Shown piece by piece: positions 47,262-58,357 of a DNA stretch of 64,000 bases. Source of the DNA: Peribacillus muralis (GTDB taxonomy: Bacteria > Bacillota > Bacilli > Bacillales > DSM-1321). The stretch is from positions 4,827,051 through 4,891,050 of the forward strand of contig NZ_CP017080.1 of the NCBI RefSeq assembly GCF_001645685.2, read 5' to 3'. The notes under the pieces are model-generated. The model was not told the origin of the DNA. It saw only the letters and a list, made by a program, of their open reading frames with translations, and searched no databases. A program made the translations under genes and the position numbers. How positions within the stretch are numbered: position 1 is the stretch's first letter; each line of letters starts with the position of its first letter.

Positions 47262-47341
47262 GGTAATCGTAACAAAAAATAAAAAAAGCGCAAGAGAATA
47301 TAAAGAACAGGAAGCAATAGTGCCCCCTGTCCTCCTGCGTT
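47262..47341 (-). terminator. Possible terminator after HtrA gene
   Basis: AGGACAGG pairs with CCTGTTCT, with one wobble, and a TTTTTTT run follows about 20 nt later on the minus strand. The geometry is imperfect. Confidence 0.4.
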
Positions 47342-48562
47342 TTAAATTTCGCTGTTTGAAAGTGTGACTTCAGTCGATTCTTTCTTTCCATCACGGTAAT
47401 AAATGATTTTGACTTTATCGCCGATTTTCTTGTCATTATAAAGGTATTTTCTTAGTTCCACGACGTCATGGATTTCTTCCTTATCCATTCCGACGATGAC
47501 GTCAAACTCCTTCAAGCCTGCCTTTGATGCTGGAGAATTGCTTTGAACCCCTGTTATCGCAACTCCTGAAGTAACTTTCTTCGGCAATTTTAACGTATTT
47601 TGCTGATGATATTGGGAAATTTCTTCTACGGATGCCAAATTCACACCCAGGAATGCGCGCTTCACTTCACCGAATTCCTCTATGTCATTGATAATTGGAA
47701 TGACCGAATCGATCGGGATGGAAAGTCCGATCCCTTCGACTGCATTTTCTGCAATCTTCATCGAATTTATTCCGATTACCTGTCCTGACATATTTACGAG
47801 TGCCCCGCCGCTGTTGCCTGGGTTAATGGCCGCATCCGTCTGGATGACTTCCGCATTCCAATCCACTTGTCCGTCCTCATTGATATCGACCTCTATCGTA
47901 CGCTCCAGGCCGGAGATGATTCCTTGTGTGATTGAACCTGAGAATTGGAGGCCTAGAGGGTTACCAATGGCAATCACTGGCTCACCTGGCTTCAATTTTT
48001 CGGATTTTCCGAACTCTGCAATTGTCTTGATTTTATTACCGTCCACGACTATGACCGCTAAATCTGTCCACGGGTCGCTTCCTTGCAGCTTTGCAGGCAA
48101 TTTAGTACCGTCACTTAATGTCACTTCCAGCTCATTGGCGCCTTCAATAACATGATTATTCGTAACAATATAGGCCTTGCCGTCATCCTTTTTATAGACG
48201 ACGCCTGAGCCTGTGCCAGCTTCAGCCGAACTGTCCTCAGCATTGCTCCCTTGGCCCCAGAAGTTCGTTTCCTGGATGTTGGTGATGCCGACCACTGCGT
48301 CACTTGCCTTATCGACGGCATTGGTGACGGCACTTGTTACATCGACAGCAAGGCTTTGCTGCGCTTGCTTCATCGGCTGATTACTTGTTGATTTCTGCGT
48401 TGTAGTTCCATCACTTCCGTTATTAAGTATGCCACCTCCCGGAAAAACCAATAAAATAAGTAAAGCACCAATGATGGCGCCTCCCAAGCCTGTTAGAAAA
48501 TAGCTTGCATGGCCCTTTTTTCGTTTATTTCGGTTCTCATCATGATCATCATAATAACCCAA
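47342..48562 (-). CDS. htrC: HtrA/DegP-type membrane serine protease (YyxA/HtrC)
   Basis: This 406-residue protein has a short cytoplasmic N-terminus, one membrane helix (about 22-42), a trypsin-like domain and a C-terminal PDZ domain (about 300-395). The catalytic triad is H137 (TNNHVIEG), D167 (WTDLAVI) and S251 (NPGNSGGAL). It degrades misfolded proteins outside the membrane. The start is a TTG at 48562, after AGAGG, giving the family N-terminus MGYYDDHDENRN. It follows walJ with a terminator between, matching yyxA next to the wal operon in B. subtilis. Confidence 0.92.
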   Translation of the reverse strand: MGYYDDHDENRNKRKKGHASYFLTGLGGAIIGALLILLVFPGGGILNNGSDGTTTQKSTSNQPMKQAQQSLAVDVTSAVTNAVDKASDAVVGITNIQETNFWGQGSNAEDSSAEAGTGSGVVYKKDDGKAYIVTNNHVIEGANELEVTLSDGTKLPAKLQGSDPWTDLAVIVVDGNKIKTIAEFGKSEKLKPGEPVIAIGNPLGLQFSGSITQGIISGLERTIEVDINEDGQVDWNAEVIQTDAAINPGNSGGALVNMSGQVIGINSMKIAENAVEGIGLSIPIDSVIPIINDIEEFGEVKRAFLGVNLASVEEISQYHQQNTLKLPKKVTSGVAITGVQSNSPASKAGLKEFDVIVGMDKEEIHDVVELRKYLYNDKKIGDKVKIIYYRDGKKESTEVTLSNSEI

Positions 48563-48789
48563 GACCGCATCATCCTCTCATTTTAGGAAATGAATAATAG
48601 CCATTCTATTGTTTGGTATCCTCCCTCAATTATACTCAATTACCGAATTTTTTCTAAAAAAATGCATCCAATATTTCAAGAGGGAGATTATTGGACTTAG
48701 GTCAGCCGTTTTTCCTATATGTATACAGTTGTAACCAAACGATACCCCAATTAAACCAATTAGTAACTTTCGGAAGGGGATTTTCAGCA

Positions 48790-48824
48790 ATAAAAAAAGA
48801 ATGGACAAGGTTTCCCTTATCCAT
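48790..48824 (-). terminator. Terminator after wal operon
   Basis: ATGGATAAGG pairs with CCTTGTCCAT, with one wobble, around a GAAA tetraloop, then TTTTTTTATT after two bases on the minus strand. Confidence 0.88.
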
Positions 48825-48833
48825 CCCTTTTCT

Positions 48834-49628
48834 TTACAACGTAACGAGCTCCGTTGGTCTTTTCGGGTCAGTATCGTATAAGGAAAATTGCTCCCCAACG
48901 ATTATCCCCTTTGTCTTCAAGGTCTGTTCCACCGACATTCTAGCTAAATCCTTCATATTGTTATCAAGGCTTAAGTGGGCCAGGTAAATACGTTTCGTCT
49001 TATCACCGGCCACTTCACTCATAGCAAGAGCGGCATCTTCATTGCAGACATGTCCAACATCACTCAAGATACGGCGCTTGATGCTCCATGGGTATTTACC
49101 CATCCTCAGCATCGAAACATCATGGTTGCTTTCAAAAACATAGGCATCGGCATTCGATATGATCCCTTTCATCCGATCGCTTACATAACCTGTATCAGTG
49201 ATGACCACAAGCTTCTTGTCTCCATGATGAAAGACATAAAACATCGGCTCGGCAGCATCATGTGAAACACCAAATGACTCGATATCAAGACTGCCGAACG
49301 TTTTGACTTGCTCCATTTCAAATGTGAATTTTTGCTCGTTAGCAATTTCGCCGATCGAGCGTTCCATGGCATTCCATGTCTTTGCGTTCGCATATATCGG
49401 AAGCTTATGTTTTCTGGCGACCACGCCCAGTCCTTTAATGTGGTCGCTATGTTCGTGGGTAACAAGGATTCCGGATAATTTCGACATATCGCGGCCAATA
49501 TCCTGGAATAATGCTTCCATGGCCTTGCCGCTTAATCCGGCATCGACAAGGAAGGATTGATCCTCCGTTTCCACGAAAAAGGCATTTCCTGTACTCCCGC
49601 TGGCGAGAACACTAAAATGCATAGTCAT
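48834..49628 (-). CDS. walJ: WalJ (YycJ) metallo-beta-lactamase-fold exonuclease
   Basis: This 264-residue protein has the MBL zinc motif [11 protein letters not shown] and the later [21 protein letters not shown], as in YycJ/WalJ. Family members act as 5'-3' exonucleases linked to mismatch repair or to cell-division control. It is the last gene of walRKHIJ. The start at 49628 follows GGAGTGAG by 5 nt. Confidence 0.92.
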   Translation of the reverse strand: MTMHFSVLASGSTGNAFFVETEDQSFLVDAGLSGKAMEALFQDIGRDMSKLSGILVTHEHSDHIKGLGVVARKHKLPIYANAKTWNAMERSIGEIANEQKFTFEMEQVKTFGSLDIESFGVSHDAAEPMFYVFHHGDKKLVVITDTGYVSDRMKGIISNADAYVFESNHDVSMLRMGKYPWSIKRRILSDVGHVCNEDAALAMSEVAGDKTKRIYLAHLSLDNNMKDLARMSVEQTLKTKGIIVGEQFSLYDTDPKRPTELVTL

Positions 49629-49634
49629 CTATAC

Positions 49635-50432
49635 TCACTCCAGTATTTTTTCTTCAGTATTTAATTCAATGACCTCTCCATCAAAAGCGTTCACGAAGAG
49701 ATCCGTTTCGTTATCAAGGACCACCCACCAAGTCGGCACTAGCAAATGGGACATCGATGTCGTCTGCAGCGAATTATAAAAACCCAGTTTAACATTCGTG
49801 ACTTTGCTTTTTGGCACAATATCACGATTATCATATAAAGCTCTAATGGCTTTCATGGGAGTTACCAATTCCTTAGGTTTATTGAATTTTTCAATATCCT
49901 CTAAATACATCTGCTCATAGGACACGACTTCACCTTTTTTATTCAAATATAAAGTGACCTTCCCTTTACTATTATTAAAAAACATCTTACTATCTGCCAC
50001 CTGATAGCAAATGATCGTCTGGGTGATCTTATCATAACTCCAAAAACGGTACTCACTGCCCTTTAATATATAATCCTTCAGGAATATATCCAGGTCTGCC
50101 TCATGAATGTCCGCCTTCATGCTCACTGGCGTCTTGAATGTGCCCACCAGCTTCTTATCATCTATGATCTTGGCTTTTTGATTTTTCAAGTACTGTATAT
50201 CTTTCTTCTCGAACGTCTTGCTTTTCGCAGTCAGGAATTGGTCCTTCAGCTTTTGTTTCGGAAGAGGGACTTCTATCGAGATATCATCTTCCTTCAATAG
50301 CTCCTCCGTTGAGGACTCCGCGAAATTCTCATATTGGTAGTCATTGATTTTTTCAAGGAATTGATAAAGAAGAAAAATATTCAAAACGAAGAACACCATG
50401 ATGAATATCGACTTTGTATTATTCCAATCCAC
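49635..50432 (-). CDS. walI: WalI (YycI), WalK regulatory membrane protein
   Basis: This 265-residue protein has one N-terminal membrane helix (about 6-24, KSIFIMVFFVLNIFLLYQFL) and an extracytoplasmic domain ending in a YycI-type fold. It forms a complex with WalH and WalK and holds WalK inactive. The start is GTG 50432 (VDWNNTKSIFI), with GGGAGG 8 nt upstream, matching the MDWNKTK start of the B. subtilis protein. It overlaps walH by 14 bp. Confidence 0.93.
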   Translation of the reverse strand: MDWNNTKSIFIMVFFVLNIFLLYQFLEKINDYQYENFAESSTEELLKEDDISIEVPLPKQKLKDQFLTAKSKTFEKKDIQYLKNQKAKIIDDKKLVGTFKTPVSMKADIHEADLDIFLKDYILKGSEYRFWSYDKITQTIICYQVADSKMFFNNSKGKVTLYLNKKGEVVSYEQMYLEDIEKFNKPKELVTPMKAIRALYDNRDIVPKSKVTNVKLGFYNSLQTTSMSHLLVPTWWVVLDNETDLFVNAFDGEVIELNTEEKILE

Positions 50433-51756
50433 TTTGATCGCCTCCCGTATCTCCTTCAAAAGGCACAATGAACCATTTATTGCCGATGCGATAATACCAT
50501 GTCGGTTCAAGGGTAACCAAGGTGACAAGCTTGGAATCAAGGGATTTATCCAATCTATACCCGATAGAAATGTCCTCCACTTTCTTGAAATCGATATTAT
50601 CTTTCGATTTCAACTGATCCAATACTTCCCTGCCGCTTGCTAACGTCTTAAGAGCACCTTCTGATGGGAGAACCGAAGCAAGTGAGAAGTATGGACGTTC
50701 ATAGCTATAAATCTCTTCCTTACCCCAGATTTGTTCGATTTCAGTCATTCCATATTCATTGAAGGCAGGATACCCGTTTACGAACAACCGGAACACGACC
50801 CGTTGCTCACTCTCCGACATATAGGCGTAGCGATAGTTATTATCTTCCCAGCCAGCATGATCATTGATGAAATCTATGCTTTTTTGCAGAAGATCACTCG
50901 AACTTCCGAATGACTTGTCCTTTTGTCCCGGATTGATATAAGAAATCAGGTAATTTTCTTTATTAATCGTCATCAGCCTTGTTCCATCCGTATATTCATC
51001 GCCGACCGAAACCGATTCCTGGCGCACATACTTAGGAAAATTAAATAATGCATTCTTCAGTTTTCCTATATCCAAATTATCGATATAATACTGAAAGCTT
51101 TTAATCTCCACCGGGTTTTCTGGTACGAACAGCGTCTTTTTGCTGTTTATCACTTCTGCCGTGTATTCGGGGTGCTCATTGTAAGAACCCGTATAAAACT
51201 TATCCATGAAATCTTCTACTTTATTGGAATCGACCATACCCTGATAGATTTTCTCTTGACCATATGAAACAAAATAAACGGCGGAATCATTTTCACCGAT
51301 TTCCCTTTGTTTTATGATAATCCGGTCAAAAGAAAAGGAAGGCACTTCCTTATCGGTGATATTCAATAACGTTTTATAGATGGATATAGGAACATCATCG
51401 GAAAATTGAATTTCAACCGATCCGTCTTCATGGACAAAATCATCGAATTTCCTTTGTAGCCTCTTTACCGAGATCTCTCTGATACCGCTAAAACTCCATT
51501 GCGAATATTCCTTCTCCATCCTGCCTATTTCAATTGGGTCTGAGGTCTGGAAATGCTGCCCATTACCGTGAAAAAGGATACTGACCGGTTTAATGACATC
51601 ACTGACGATCTCCACATCGCTTTTTATCTTTATATAATCCGACGATTGACTCAATTGATCATATTCAGGCTCGTACGTCCAAATGCTCCAGGTCAAGAAA
51701 ATGCTCGTCCCCACCAAAATAGTCAGTATAATGCTTTTTGCACGTTCTAAATTCAT
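50419..51756 (-). CDS. walH: WalH (YycH), WalK regulatory membrane protein
   Basis: This 445-residue protein has one N-terminal membrane helix (about 8-26) and an extracytoplasmic domain with the YycH fold. It acts with WalI to inhibit WalK signalling. The ATG at 51756 overlaps the walK stop in an ATGA arrangement, with GAGGAT upstream. Confidence 0.93.
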   Translation of the reverse strand: MNLERAKSIILTILVGTSIFLTWSIWTYEPEYDQLSQSSDYIKIKSDVEIVSDVIKPVSILFHGNGQHFQTSDPIEIGRMEKEYSQWSFSGIREISVKRLQRKFDDFVHEDGSVEIQFSDDVPISIYKTLLNITDKEVPSFSFDRIIIKQREIGENDSAVYFVSYGQEKIYQGMVDSNKVEDFMDKFYTGSYNEHPEYTAEVINSKKTLFVPENPVEIKSFQYYIDNLDIGKLKNALFNFPKYVRQESVSVGDEYTDGTRLMTINKENYLISYINPGQKDKSFGSSSDLLQKSIDFINDHAGWEDNNYRYAYMSESEQRVVFRLFVNGYPAFNEYGMTEIEQIWGKEEIYSYERPYFSLASVLPSEGALKTLASGREVLDQLKSKDNIDFKKVEDISIGYRLDKSLDSKLVTLVTLEPTWYYRIGNKWFIVPFEGDTGGDQSGLE

Positions 51757-53585
51757 GACCAATCATCCTCTTCTTCCTGTTCGTAAGGAAGTGTAAAGAA
51801 TACCGTAGTTCCTTTTCCATCCACACTTTCCGCCCAAATTTTCCCGCCATGCGCCACGACCATTTCTTTTGCAATCGCTAAACCAAGACCGGTTCCCCCT
51901 AAATTCCGCGCCCTCGCTTTATCGACACGGTAAAATCGGTCGAATATTTTATCAATGACGTTTTTCGGGATTCCCACGCCTTGATCTGTAATGCTTACAA
52001 CGATGAAGCCATCGGTAGCCTTGGCACGGAAGGTCACTTGACCCCCTTCAGGCGAGTACTTCAACGAGTTCGAGATTACATTATAAAGAACCTGGGTAAT
52101 CTTATCCTCATCGATATCGACGAAATAAGCCTCTTTAGGCAGATCACGCTTGAACGTGATATCATCATTTTTCGTCATTTCAAATCGATCGATGATGTGG
52201 TCATAGAATTTGTTGAAATTCACCCAGCCCGTTTTAAGCCTGTAATCCTTGCTGTCCATTTTCGATAGCTGCAGCAAATCATTGACGAGCCTGATCATTC
52301 GCTCCGTTTCATTTTGAGTAACACTTAAAAACGATGGAGCGATTTCCTCGTCCTTCCATGCCCCTTCAGCCAATGCCTCCAGGTAACTCCTCATGGTCGT
52401 AAGCGGGGTCCGCAGCTCATGAGAAACATTGGCCACGAATTCCCTGCGTTCACTCTCGATTTTTTCCTGCTCGGTTATGTCATGCAGAACCGTTATCAAA
52501 CCATTCACGAATCCCGTTTCCTTTTGAATAACCGAAAAGTTCGCCCTCAAAATGAACGGGCGGTTCTTTTTGCTGTAATCAAGGATGACGGATTCACGTT
52601 CTTCCAGTAAATCATCAAATTTATATTCTTCTTCAAGACCCAATACCTCAATGATCGGCTGGTTCATGACGGTTTCACGCGAAATATTCAATAGCTGTGC
52701 CGCCGGTTCGTTGATCAAGTTCACCCGACCGCGCCTGTCCGTCGAAATCACGCCGTCCGTCATGTTGGAAAGGACGGATGAAAGCTTGCGCCGCTCCCCT
52801 TCCGTGCTCGATTGCGACTCTTGAAGCTTTTTAGTCAAATTATTAAAGGTGACGGCAAGCTGACCGATTTCGTCATCACCATATACCCTGACCTTTCTGG
52901 AAAAGTTCCCTTTCGCCATTACCAGGGCCTGTTTCCTCATATCAGACATGGGCCGGGTGATCGTTCGTGCGAGCAGGATCCCCAAGATGGCGGTAATGAC
53001 CAAGGCAATGGCCGTACCCGTCATGAAGATGCTATTTATTTCATCCATCTGCTCGAACACATTTTCCATCTCCGCTATGACATAGACGGCTCCAATGACC
53101 TCGCCATTCGCTTCAATCGGAGTCGAAAGAACCCAGAGCCTTCTGCCTGTTTTAAGATCGCGGAAAACATCACTATCTTCTTTCCCATAAATGAGCGTAT
53201 TCTTGATGAGGACCTCTGTTGTCTTTTTCCCGACAATATCCTTTTTGCTGGGGTCCGAGGTACCGATCACCCGTCTGCTTCGGGTATCGATAACACGTAC
53301 TTCAGAAATATCATTGGATGAATTATCCCTGTCTCTCAATATCGTATCAATCGCTTCTTCGAGGGTCGGATCGTCCCCTCCCCTCTCTTGCTCCATTTCT
53401 TCACCTATGCTATAGGTAAGCAAGTTAACGTGACCCTTTATCGATTTCGTAAAGTTCCCAACAAGATTTTCTTCCAATTCCCCAACAAAATATACTCCGA
53501 TTATTTGCATCGCCACGAAAATAAGCAACACATAAATCAGAACAAATTTAAAATGAATTGAGCGAAAAAAACCAACCTTTTTCAT
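51753..53585 (-). CDS. walK: WalK (YycG) essential cell-wall sensor histidine kinase
   Basis: This 610-residue protein has two membrane helices (about 10-32 and 184-205) with an extracytoplasmic PAS-like domain between them. A HAMP domain (about 205-258), a cytoplasmic PAS domain (about 265-370), HisKA with phospho-acceptor H389 (NVSHELRTPL) and a HATPase domain follow. It senses cell-wall state and phosphorylates WalR. It starts 5 bp after the walR stop. Confidence 0.97.
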   Translation of the reverse strand: MKKVGFFRSIHFKFVLIYVLLIFVAMQIIGVYFVGELEENLVGNFTKSIKGHVNLLTYSIGEEMEQERGGDDPTLEEAIDTILRDRDNSSNDISEVRVIDTRSRRVIGTSDPSKKDIVGKKTTEVLIKNTLIYGKEDSDVFRDLKTGRRLWVLSTPIEANGEVIGAVYVIAEMENVFEQMDEINSIFMTGTAIALVITAILGILLARTITRPMSDMRKQALVMAKGNFSRKVRVYGDDEIGQLAVTFNNLTKKLQESQSSTEGERRKLSSVLSNMTDGVISTDRRGRVNLINEPAAQLLNISRETVMNQPIIEVLGLEEEYKFDDLLEERESVILDYSKKNRPFILRANFSVIQKETGFVNGLITVLHDITEQEKIESERREFVANVSHELRTPLTTMRSYLEALAEGAWKDEEIAPSFLSVTQNETERMIRLVNDLLQLSKMDSKDYRLKTGWVNFNKFYDHIIDRFEMTKNDDITFKRDLPKEAYFVDIDEDKITQVLYNVISNSLKYSPEGGQVTFRAKATDGFIVVSITDQGVGIPKNVIDKIFDRFYRVDKARARNLGGTGLGLAIAKEMVVAHGGKIWAESVDGKGTTVFFTLPYEQEEEDDWS

Positions 53586-53590
53586 AAGGA

Positions 53591-54301
53591 CTACTCCTGT
53601 TCAGGGTTACGCAGGTAATAACCGACCCCTCTTCTAGTTACAATCCAGCCAGGATGGCTTGGATTGTCTTCAATCTTCTCACGAAGACGTCTAACCGTTA
53701 CATCGACGGTCCGTACATCGCCAAAGTAATCATAGCCCCAAACCGTTTGCAATAAGTGCTCCCTTGTCATGACCTGACCGATATGCTTGGCCAAATAATG
53801 AAGCAGCTCAAACTCACGGTGAGTTAACTCGATCGTATCGCCCCGTTTCGACACTACATAGGCATCCGGGTGGATCGTGAGCGTTCCTATCGTAATTTCC
53901 TTCGGTTCATTAGTATCTTGATCAGGGACAGGCACAGCTTGCTGACGTCTTAGATTCGCCTTGACGCGGGCGATTATTTCCCGGGTACTAAATGGTTTCG
54001 TCACATAGTCATCTGCACCAAGCTCCAAACCTAACACTTTATCAATCTCTGAATCCTTGGCAGTCAGCATGATGATCGGCGTTTCATACTTCTTCCTTAC
54101 TTCCCTGCAAACCTCCATGCCATCGCGCTGAGGCAGCATGATATCAAGCAAGATCAAGTCAGGCTGACGTTCTTCCACCATTTTGAGGGCCTCGTTTCCA
54201 TCATAAGCACAAAAAACTTCATAGCCTTCTTTTTTAAGATTGAATTGCAATATATCAGCGATTGGCTTTTCGTCGTCCACTACCAAAATTTTCTTATCCA
54301 T
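53591..54301 (-). CDS. walR: WalR (YycF) essential response regulator
   Basis: This 236-residue OmpR-family regulator has receiver residues D9/D10, D53, T80 and K102, and a winged-helix domain ending [15 protein letters not shown]. It controls cell-wall hydrolase genes. AAGGAG 7 nt before the ATG fixes the start. It is the first gene of the wal operon. Confidence 0.97.
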   Translation of the reverse strand: MDKKILVVDDEKPIADILQFNLKKEGYEVFCAYDGNEALKMVEERQPDLILLDIMLPQRDGMEVCREVRKKYETPIIMLTAKDSEIDKVLGLELGADDYVTKPFSTREIIARVKANLRRQQAVPVPDQDTNEPKEITIGTLTIHPDAYVVSKRGDTIELTHREFELLHYLAKHIGQVMTREHLLQTVWGYDYFGDVRTVDVTVRRLREKIEDNPSHPGWIVTRRGVGYYLRNPEQE

Positions 54302-54544
54302 GTGTTTATCTCCTTTTTCATAACTAACCTGAATCTATTAAAAACCGTGTCCTTATCCGGGACCTTTATTCACTTTTCCTTCTGTCTGCACCAATCTGGC
54401 ATCCTGGATTAACAAAAGTCCTATATATATACCCACTATAAGGGCATGAACACCTGGTTGAAAGCAAATTGTATCTATTATACTTTATCATTTTATAGGC
54501 ATTAAATCACCTTTTTCCTATTATTCTCATCTATGTAGGAAGCA

Positions 54545-54579
54545 GAAGAAGCCTTCGAATTTTTTTCGAAGACTTTCAT
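54545..54579 (-). terminator. Terminator after M23 endopeptidase gene
   Basis: AAG-CTTCGAA pairs with TTCGAAG-CTT, with one mismatch, around a 5-nt A-rich loop; the tail is T/C-rich rather than a pure T run. Confidence 0.65.
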
Positions 54580-54582
54580 CAA

Positions 54583-56001
54583 TTACTGACTTATATAGCT
54601 CAACGGATTTACAAGCGTCCCATTTTTGTATACTTCAAAATGGAGATGGACGCCTGTTGAGTTCCCTGTTGAACCCATCATGCCGATTTTCGAGCCCTTT
54701 TCGATCTTTTGCCCTACTTTAACACCGATCGAATCGAGATGGGCATAGACTGTCTTGTATCCATTATTATGGTTGATCGTTATCTTATTTCCATACCCTC
54801 CGGCGTTTCCTGCGGACTCAATGATTCCATGATCAGCTGCCGTGATAGTTCTCGTGGAAGGACGCGCGATATCAATCCCCTTATGGAGTTTCCCCCATCG
54901 CTGCCCCTGCTTACTGGATATATAGCCCCCGTCCGCAGGCCATGCATATGTGCCGCTGCCCCGCGAAGGAATGACCTTCGTGCCTTTTTTGGTGATTTTC
55001 GTCTTCGCTTTTTCCGTTATTTCTTTTTCCACGATCGCCTCACTGATTTTTTTACCGTTCGTTTCGGAAATGTTATAGGTGAAGGCCTCGATTCCATCAT
55101 TGCCCGCTTGTTCAGTGATGACCTCGCCCTTTGGCAATTCATCATCCTCCTGAACTTTCTTTTCAAAAGGAATGCGTTCCTCCTTATATACTTCCCTTTC
55201 TACCATTACGTTCACATAAGGCATAAGTTCCGTCACAAAGAGACGTTCGCCCTCCTTAAGGTCCTCTCCTTCATGCTGACTAGGGTTCAGCTCCAACAGT
55301 CGGTCAGCGTCCATATCATGACTTGCAGCAATCGATTCCAGGTCATCATCTTTTTTAGTCTCATAGACGACCTTTTTCTCCTTGCCTTCCTCGAGCATGG
55401 CAATGGTTTTATCTGCCGTCTTGATCTCCTCTGGATCGACCATTGACTCTTTAATCGTAACCGGAAGCGAAAATTCGATGTCGAGGATTCTGCTTCCTGG
55501 TTCCTTTAATGGTTCCCCGGCCTTGTCTCCTCCATTTTTAGCTGATTCATAATCTTCGTATTCAGCTTCATCAACATATAGTAGGGTGAGCTTTTTCAAC
55601 ACTTCCTCGGCATCATCCTTTGATGCCAAATAAGCGACCGCTTGATGATCTATACCGATTTCATACGCTTTAGCCTTCACTTCCAATCGATCGGAAATAC
55701 CCTCTACTGCCTGATCCTCTTTCACTTCATCTTCAAATACCTCTTCAGGGACAAACGTCAGCTGCGACTCCTTATCGAATGTATAATCAGGATAATCTTG
55801 CTGTGCTTCCTCCACCTTATCCGCCATGATCTTCTCGACCTTATCTTCATCGGTCACACTCCCGACGAACTCGTCATCAAGATATACATGGTGGATGGTT
55901 GTAGTATCCGAGAGCCCTGCAGCCGTCACCCGATTTCCAGCCAGCAGTAAAACGATGGATACTAACAGCAGGGTGATTCCCTTCCCTTTTAAGCTAAACA
56001 T
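54583..56001 (-). CDS. Secreted LysM-G5-M23 peptidoglycan endopeptidase
   Basis: This 472-residue protein has a signal peptide (about 1-27), an N-terminal all-alpha/beta region (about 30-200), a LysM-like domain (about 215-260), a G5 domain (about 265-345) and a C-terminal M23 zinc peptidase domain (about 360-470). The M23 ligands are HKGIDIA and HLHFE. It should cut cross-bridges in the cell wall. Its position between purA and walR, and a WalR box 307 bp upstream, point to control by the adjacent WalRK system (inference). AAGGAGG 6 nt before the ATG fixes the start. Confidence 0.92.
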   Translation of the reverse strand: MFSLKGKGITLLLVSIVLLLAGNRVTAAGLSDTTTIHHVYLDDEFVGSVTDEDKVEKIMADKVEEAQQDYPDYTFDKESQLTFVPEEVFEDEVKEDQAVEGISDRLEVKAKAYEIGIDHQAVAYLASKDDAEEVLKKLTLLYVDEAEYEDYESAKNGGDKAGEPLKEPGSRILDIEFSLPVTIKESMVDPEEIKTADKTIAMLEEGKEKKVVYETKKDDDLESIAASHDMDADRLLELNPSQHEGEDLKEGERLFVTELMPYVNVMVEREVYKEERIPFEKKVQEDDELPKGEVITEQAGNDGIEAFTYNISETNGKKISEAIVEKEITEKAKTKITKKGTKVIPSRGSGTYAWPADGGYISSKQGQRWGKLHKGIDIARPSTRTITAADHGIIESAGNAGGYGNKITINHNNGYKTVYAHLDSIGVKVGQKIEKGSKIGMMGSTGNSTGVHLHFEVYKNGTLVNPLSYISQ

Positions 56002-56364
56002 ATATGGTCCTCCTTAACGGCTCAGTCACCAATTAAGAAACTAATCAAATGTATATTAAGATTTATTAGTCCAATTCAAATACACGTGCCTATGACTGAT
56101 TTCATAATATTTTTCCACTCATAACTCTACCATAAGCAGAAAAAAAACAAGAAATAACTTCATAATGTAATATAACTGTATAAATGATGACAACAAGTAC
56201 CAATGAATATCGCGGCAAAGTAGGTGGAATGATTTGCATAAGCCATGGTGGAGGCAAGCCCAGCAAGGGGGCAGTAGGTCAGAACATGAATTGGTTCAAA
56301 TTGGTATGTTACAAATCGTTAACAAACCAATAACAAGAATTCATTTAAAATACAGAATGATACA
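56002..56364. other. Long leader/intergenic region upstream of M23 gene, with GC-rich island
   Basis: The region is AT-rich except for a GC-rich island at about 56240-56282 (GGTGGAGGCAAGCCCAGC, then GGGGGCAGTAGG). I do not recognise this as a known riboswitch. A weak WalR-like site (TGTAAT, 5 nt, TGTATA) lies at 56166-56182 on the plus strand. The M23 promoter and leader must be here. Confidence 0.45.
56308..56324 (-). promoter_or_regulatory. WalR box upstream of M23 endopeptidase
   Basis: On the minus strand TGTTAACGATTTGTAAC is a perfect match to the WalR consensus TGTWAH-N5-TGTWAH, in the orientation of the M23 gene, followed 8 nt later by a -35-like TTGAAC. Confidence 0.7.
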
Positions 56365-56397
56365 GCAAAAAAACGCCCTTAAGATAAGGGCGTTTTT
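56365..56397. terminator. Terminator of tRNA cluster
   Basis: AAACGCCCTT pairs perfectly with AAGGGCGTTT around a 5-nt loop, with A and T runs on both sides. It ends the tRNA transcript on the minus strand and would also stop plus-strand transcription. Confidence 0.92.
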
Positions 56398-56406
56398 CAA
56401 TAGAGA

Positions 56407-56479
56407 TGGCTCAGGACGGAATCGAACCGCCGACACAAGGATTTTCAGTCCTTTGCTCTACCGACTGAGCTACTGAGCC
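56407..56479 (-). tRNA. tRNA-Phe (anticodon GAA)
   Basis: 73 nt with a full cloverleaf; acceptor GGCTCAG/CTGAGCC, anticodon loop CTGAAAA giving GAA, T-loop TTCGATT. The 3' CCA is not encoded. Confidence 0.97.
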
Positions 56480-56505
56480 AAATATTCCATTTTCAAAGAA
56501 AAAAA

Positions 56506-56581
56506 TGGCGGTCCCGACGGGAATCGAACCCGCGATCTCCTGCGTGACAGGCAGGCATGTTAACCGCTACACCACGGGACC
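56506..56581 (-). tRNA. tRNA-Asp (anticodon GTC)
   Basis: 76 nt including an encoded CCA; acceptor GGTCCCG/CGGGACC, anticodon loop CTGTCAC giving GTC, T-loop TTCGATT. Confidence 0.97.
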
Positions 56582-56604
56582 AGTAAAGATATAAAATAAA
56601 GAAG

Positions 56605-56676
56605 TGACCCATACGGGATTCGAACCCGTGTTACCGCCGTGAAAGGGCGGTGTCTTAACCGCTTGACCAATGGGCC
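56605..56676 (-). tRNA. tRNA-Glu (anticodon TTC)
   Basis: 72 nt; acceptor GGCCCAT/ATGGGTC, anticodon loop CTTTCAC giving TTC, T-loop TTCGAAT. CCA is not encoded. Confidence 0.97.
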
Positions 56677-56685
56677 GAAAAAAAA

Positions 56686-56761
56686 TGGTGAGCCATGAAG
56701 GATTCGAACCTTCGACCCTCTGATTAAAAGTCAGATGCTCTACCAACTGAGCTAATGGCTC
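56686..56761 (-). tRNA. tRNA-Lys (anticodon TTT)
   Basis: 76 nt including an encoded CCA; acceptor GAGCCAT/ATGGCTC, anticodon loop CTTTTAA giving TTT, T-loop TTCGAAT. It is the first tRNA of the cluster. Confidence 0.97.
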
Positions 56762-56919
56762 GTACTTTAGAGATGTTTCTGTGCTTCTCTTCATCATGTT
56801 ATTGTGACGACGCTTATGATAATATCACGAATAATATGGTTTAGGCAATAGTTTTCTTGAAATAAATTTATATTTTTTATTTCCCTCTTTTTTCCCTTCC
56901 ATTTCCACAGCCTGTAATC

Positions 56920-56949
56920 ATGAAGAAGAGCCGGCCAAAAAGCCAGCTC
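56920..56949 (-). terminator. Terminator after purA
   Basis: GAGCTGGC pairs with GCCGGCTC, with one wobble, around a short T-rich loop, followed by TTCTTC on the minus strand. Confidence 0.75.
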
Positions 56950-56964
56950 CCTTTTCAAGAAAAA

Positions 56965-58293
<1,329 letters not shown>

Positions 58294-58357
58294 TCAATAA
58301 CCGGTTCTTATCAAACAAAACTATTTTATCAATAATCCAAAGCGGAAGTCAATAAAA

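Noticed and set aside
56234..56476. 80-residue ORF running into the tRNA-Phe gene
   Set aside because: It runs through a strong terminator and antisense through a tRNA; no ribosome-binding site.
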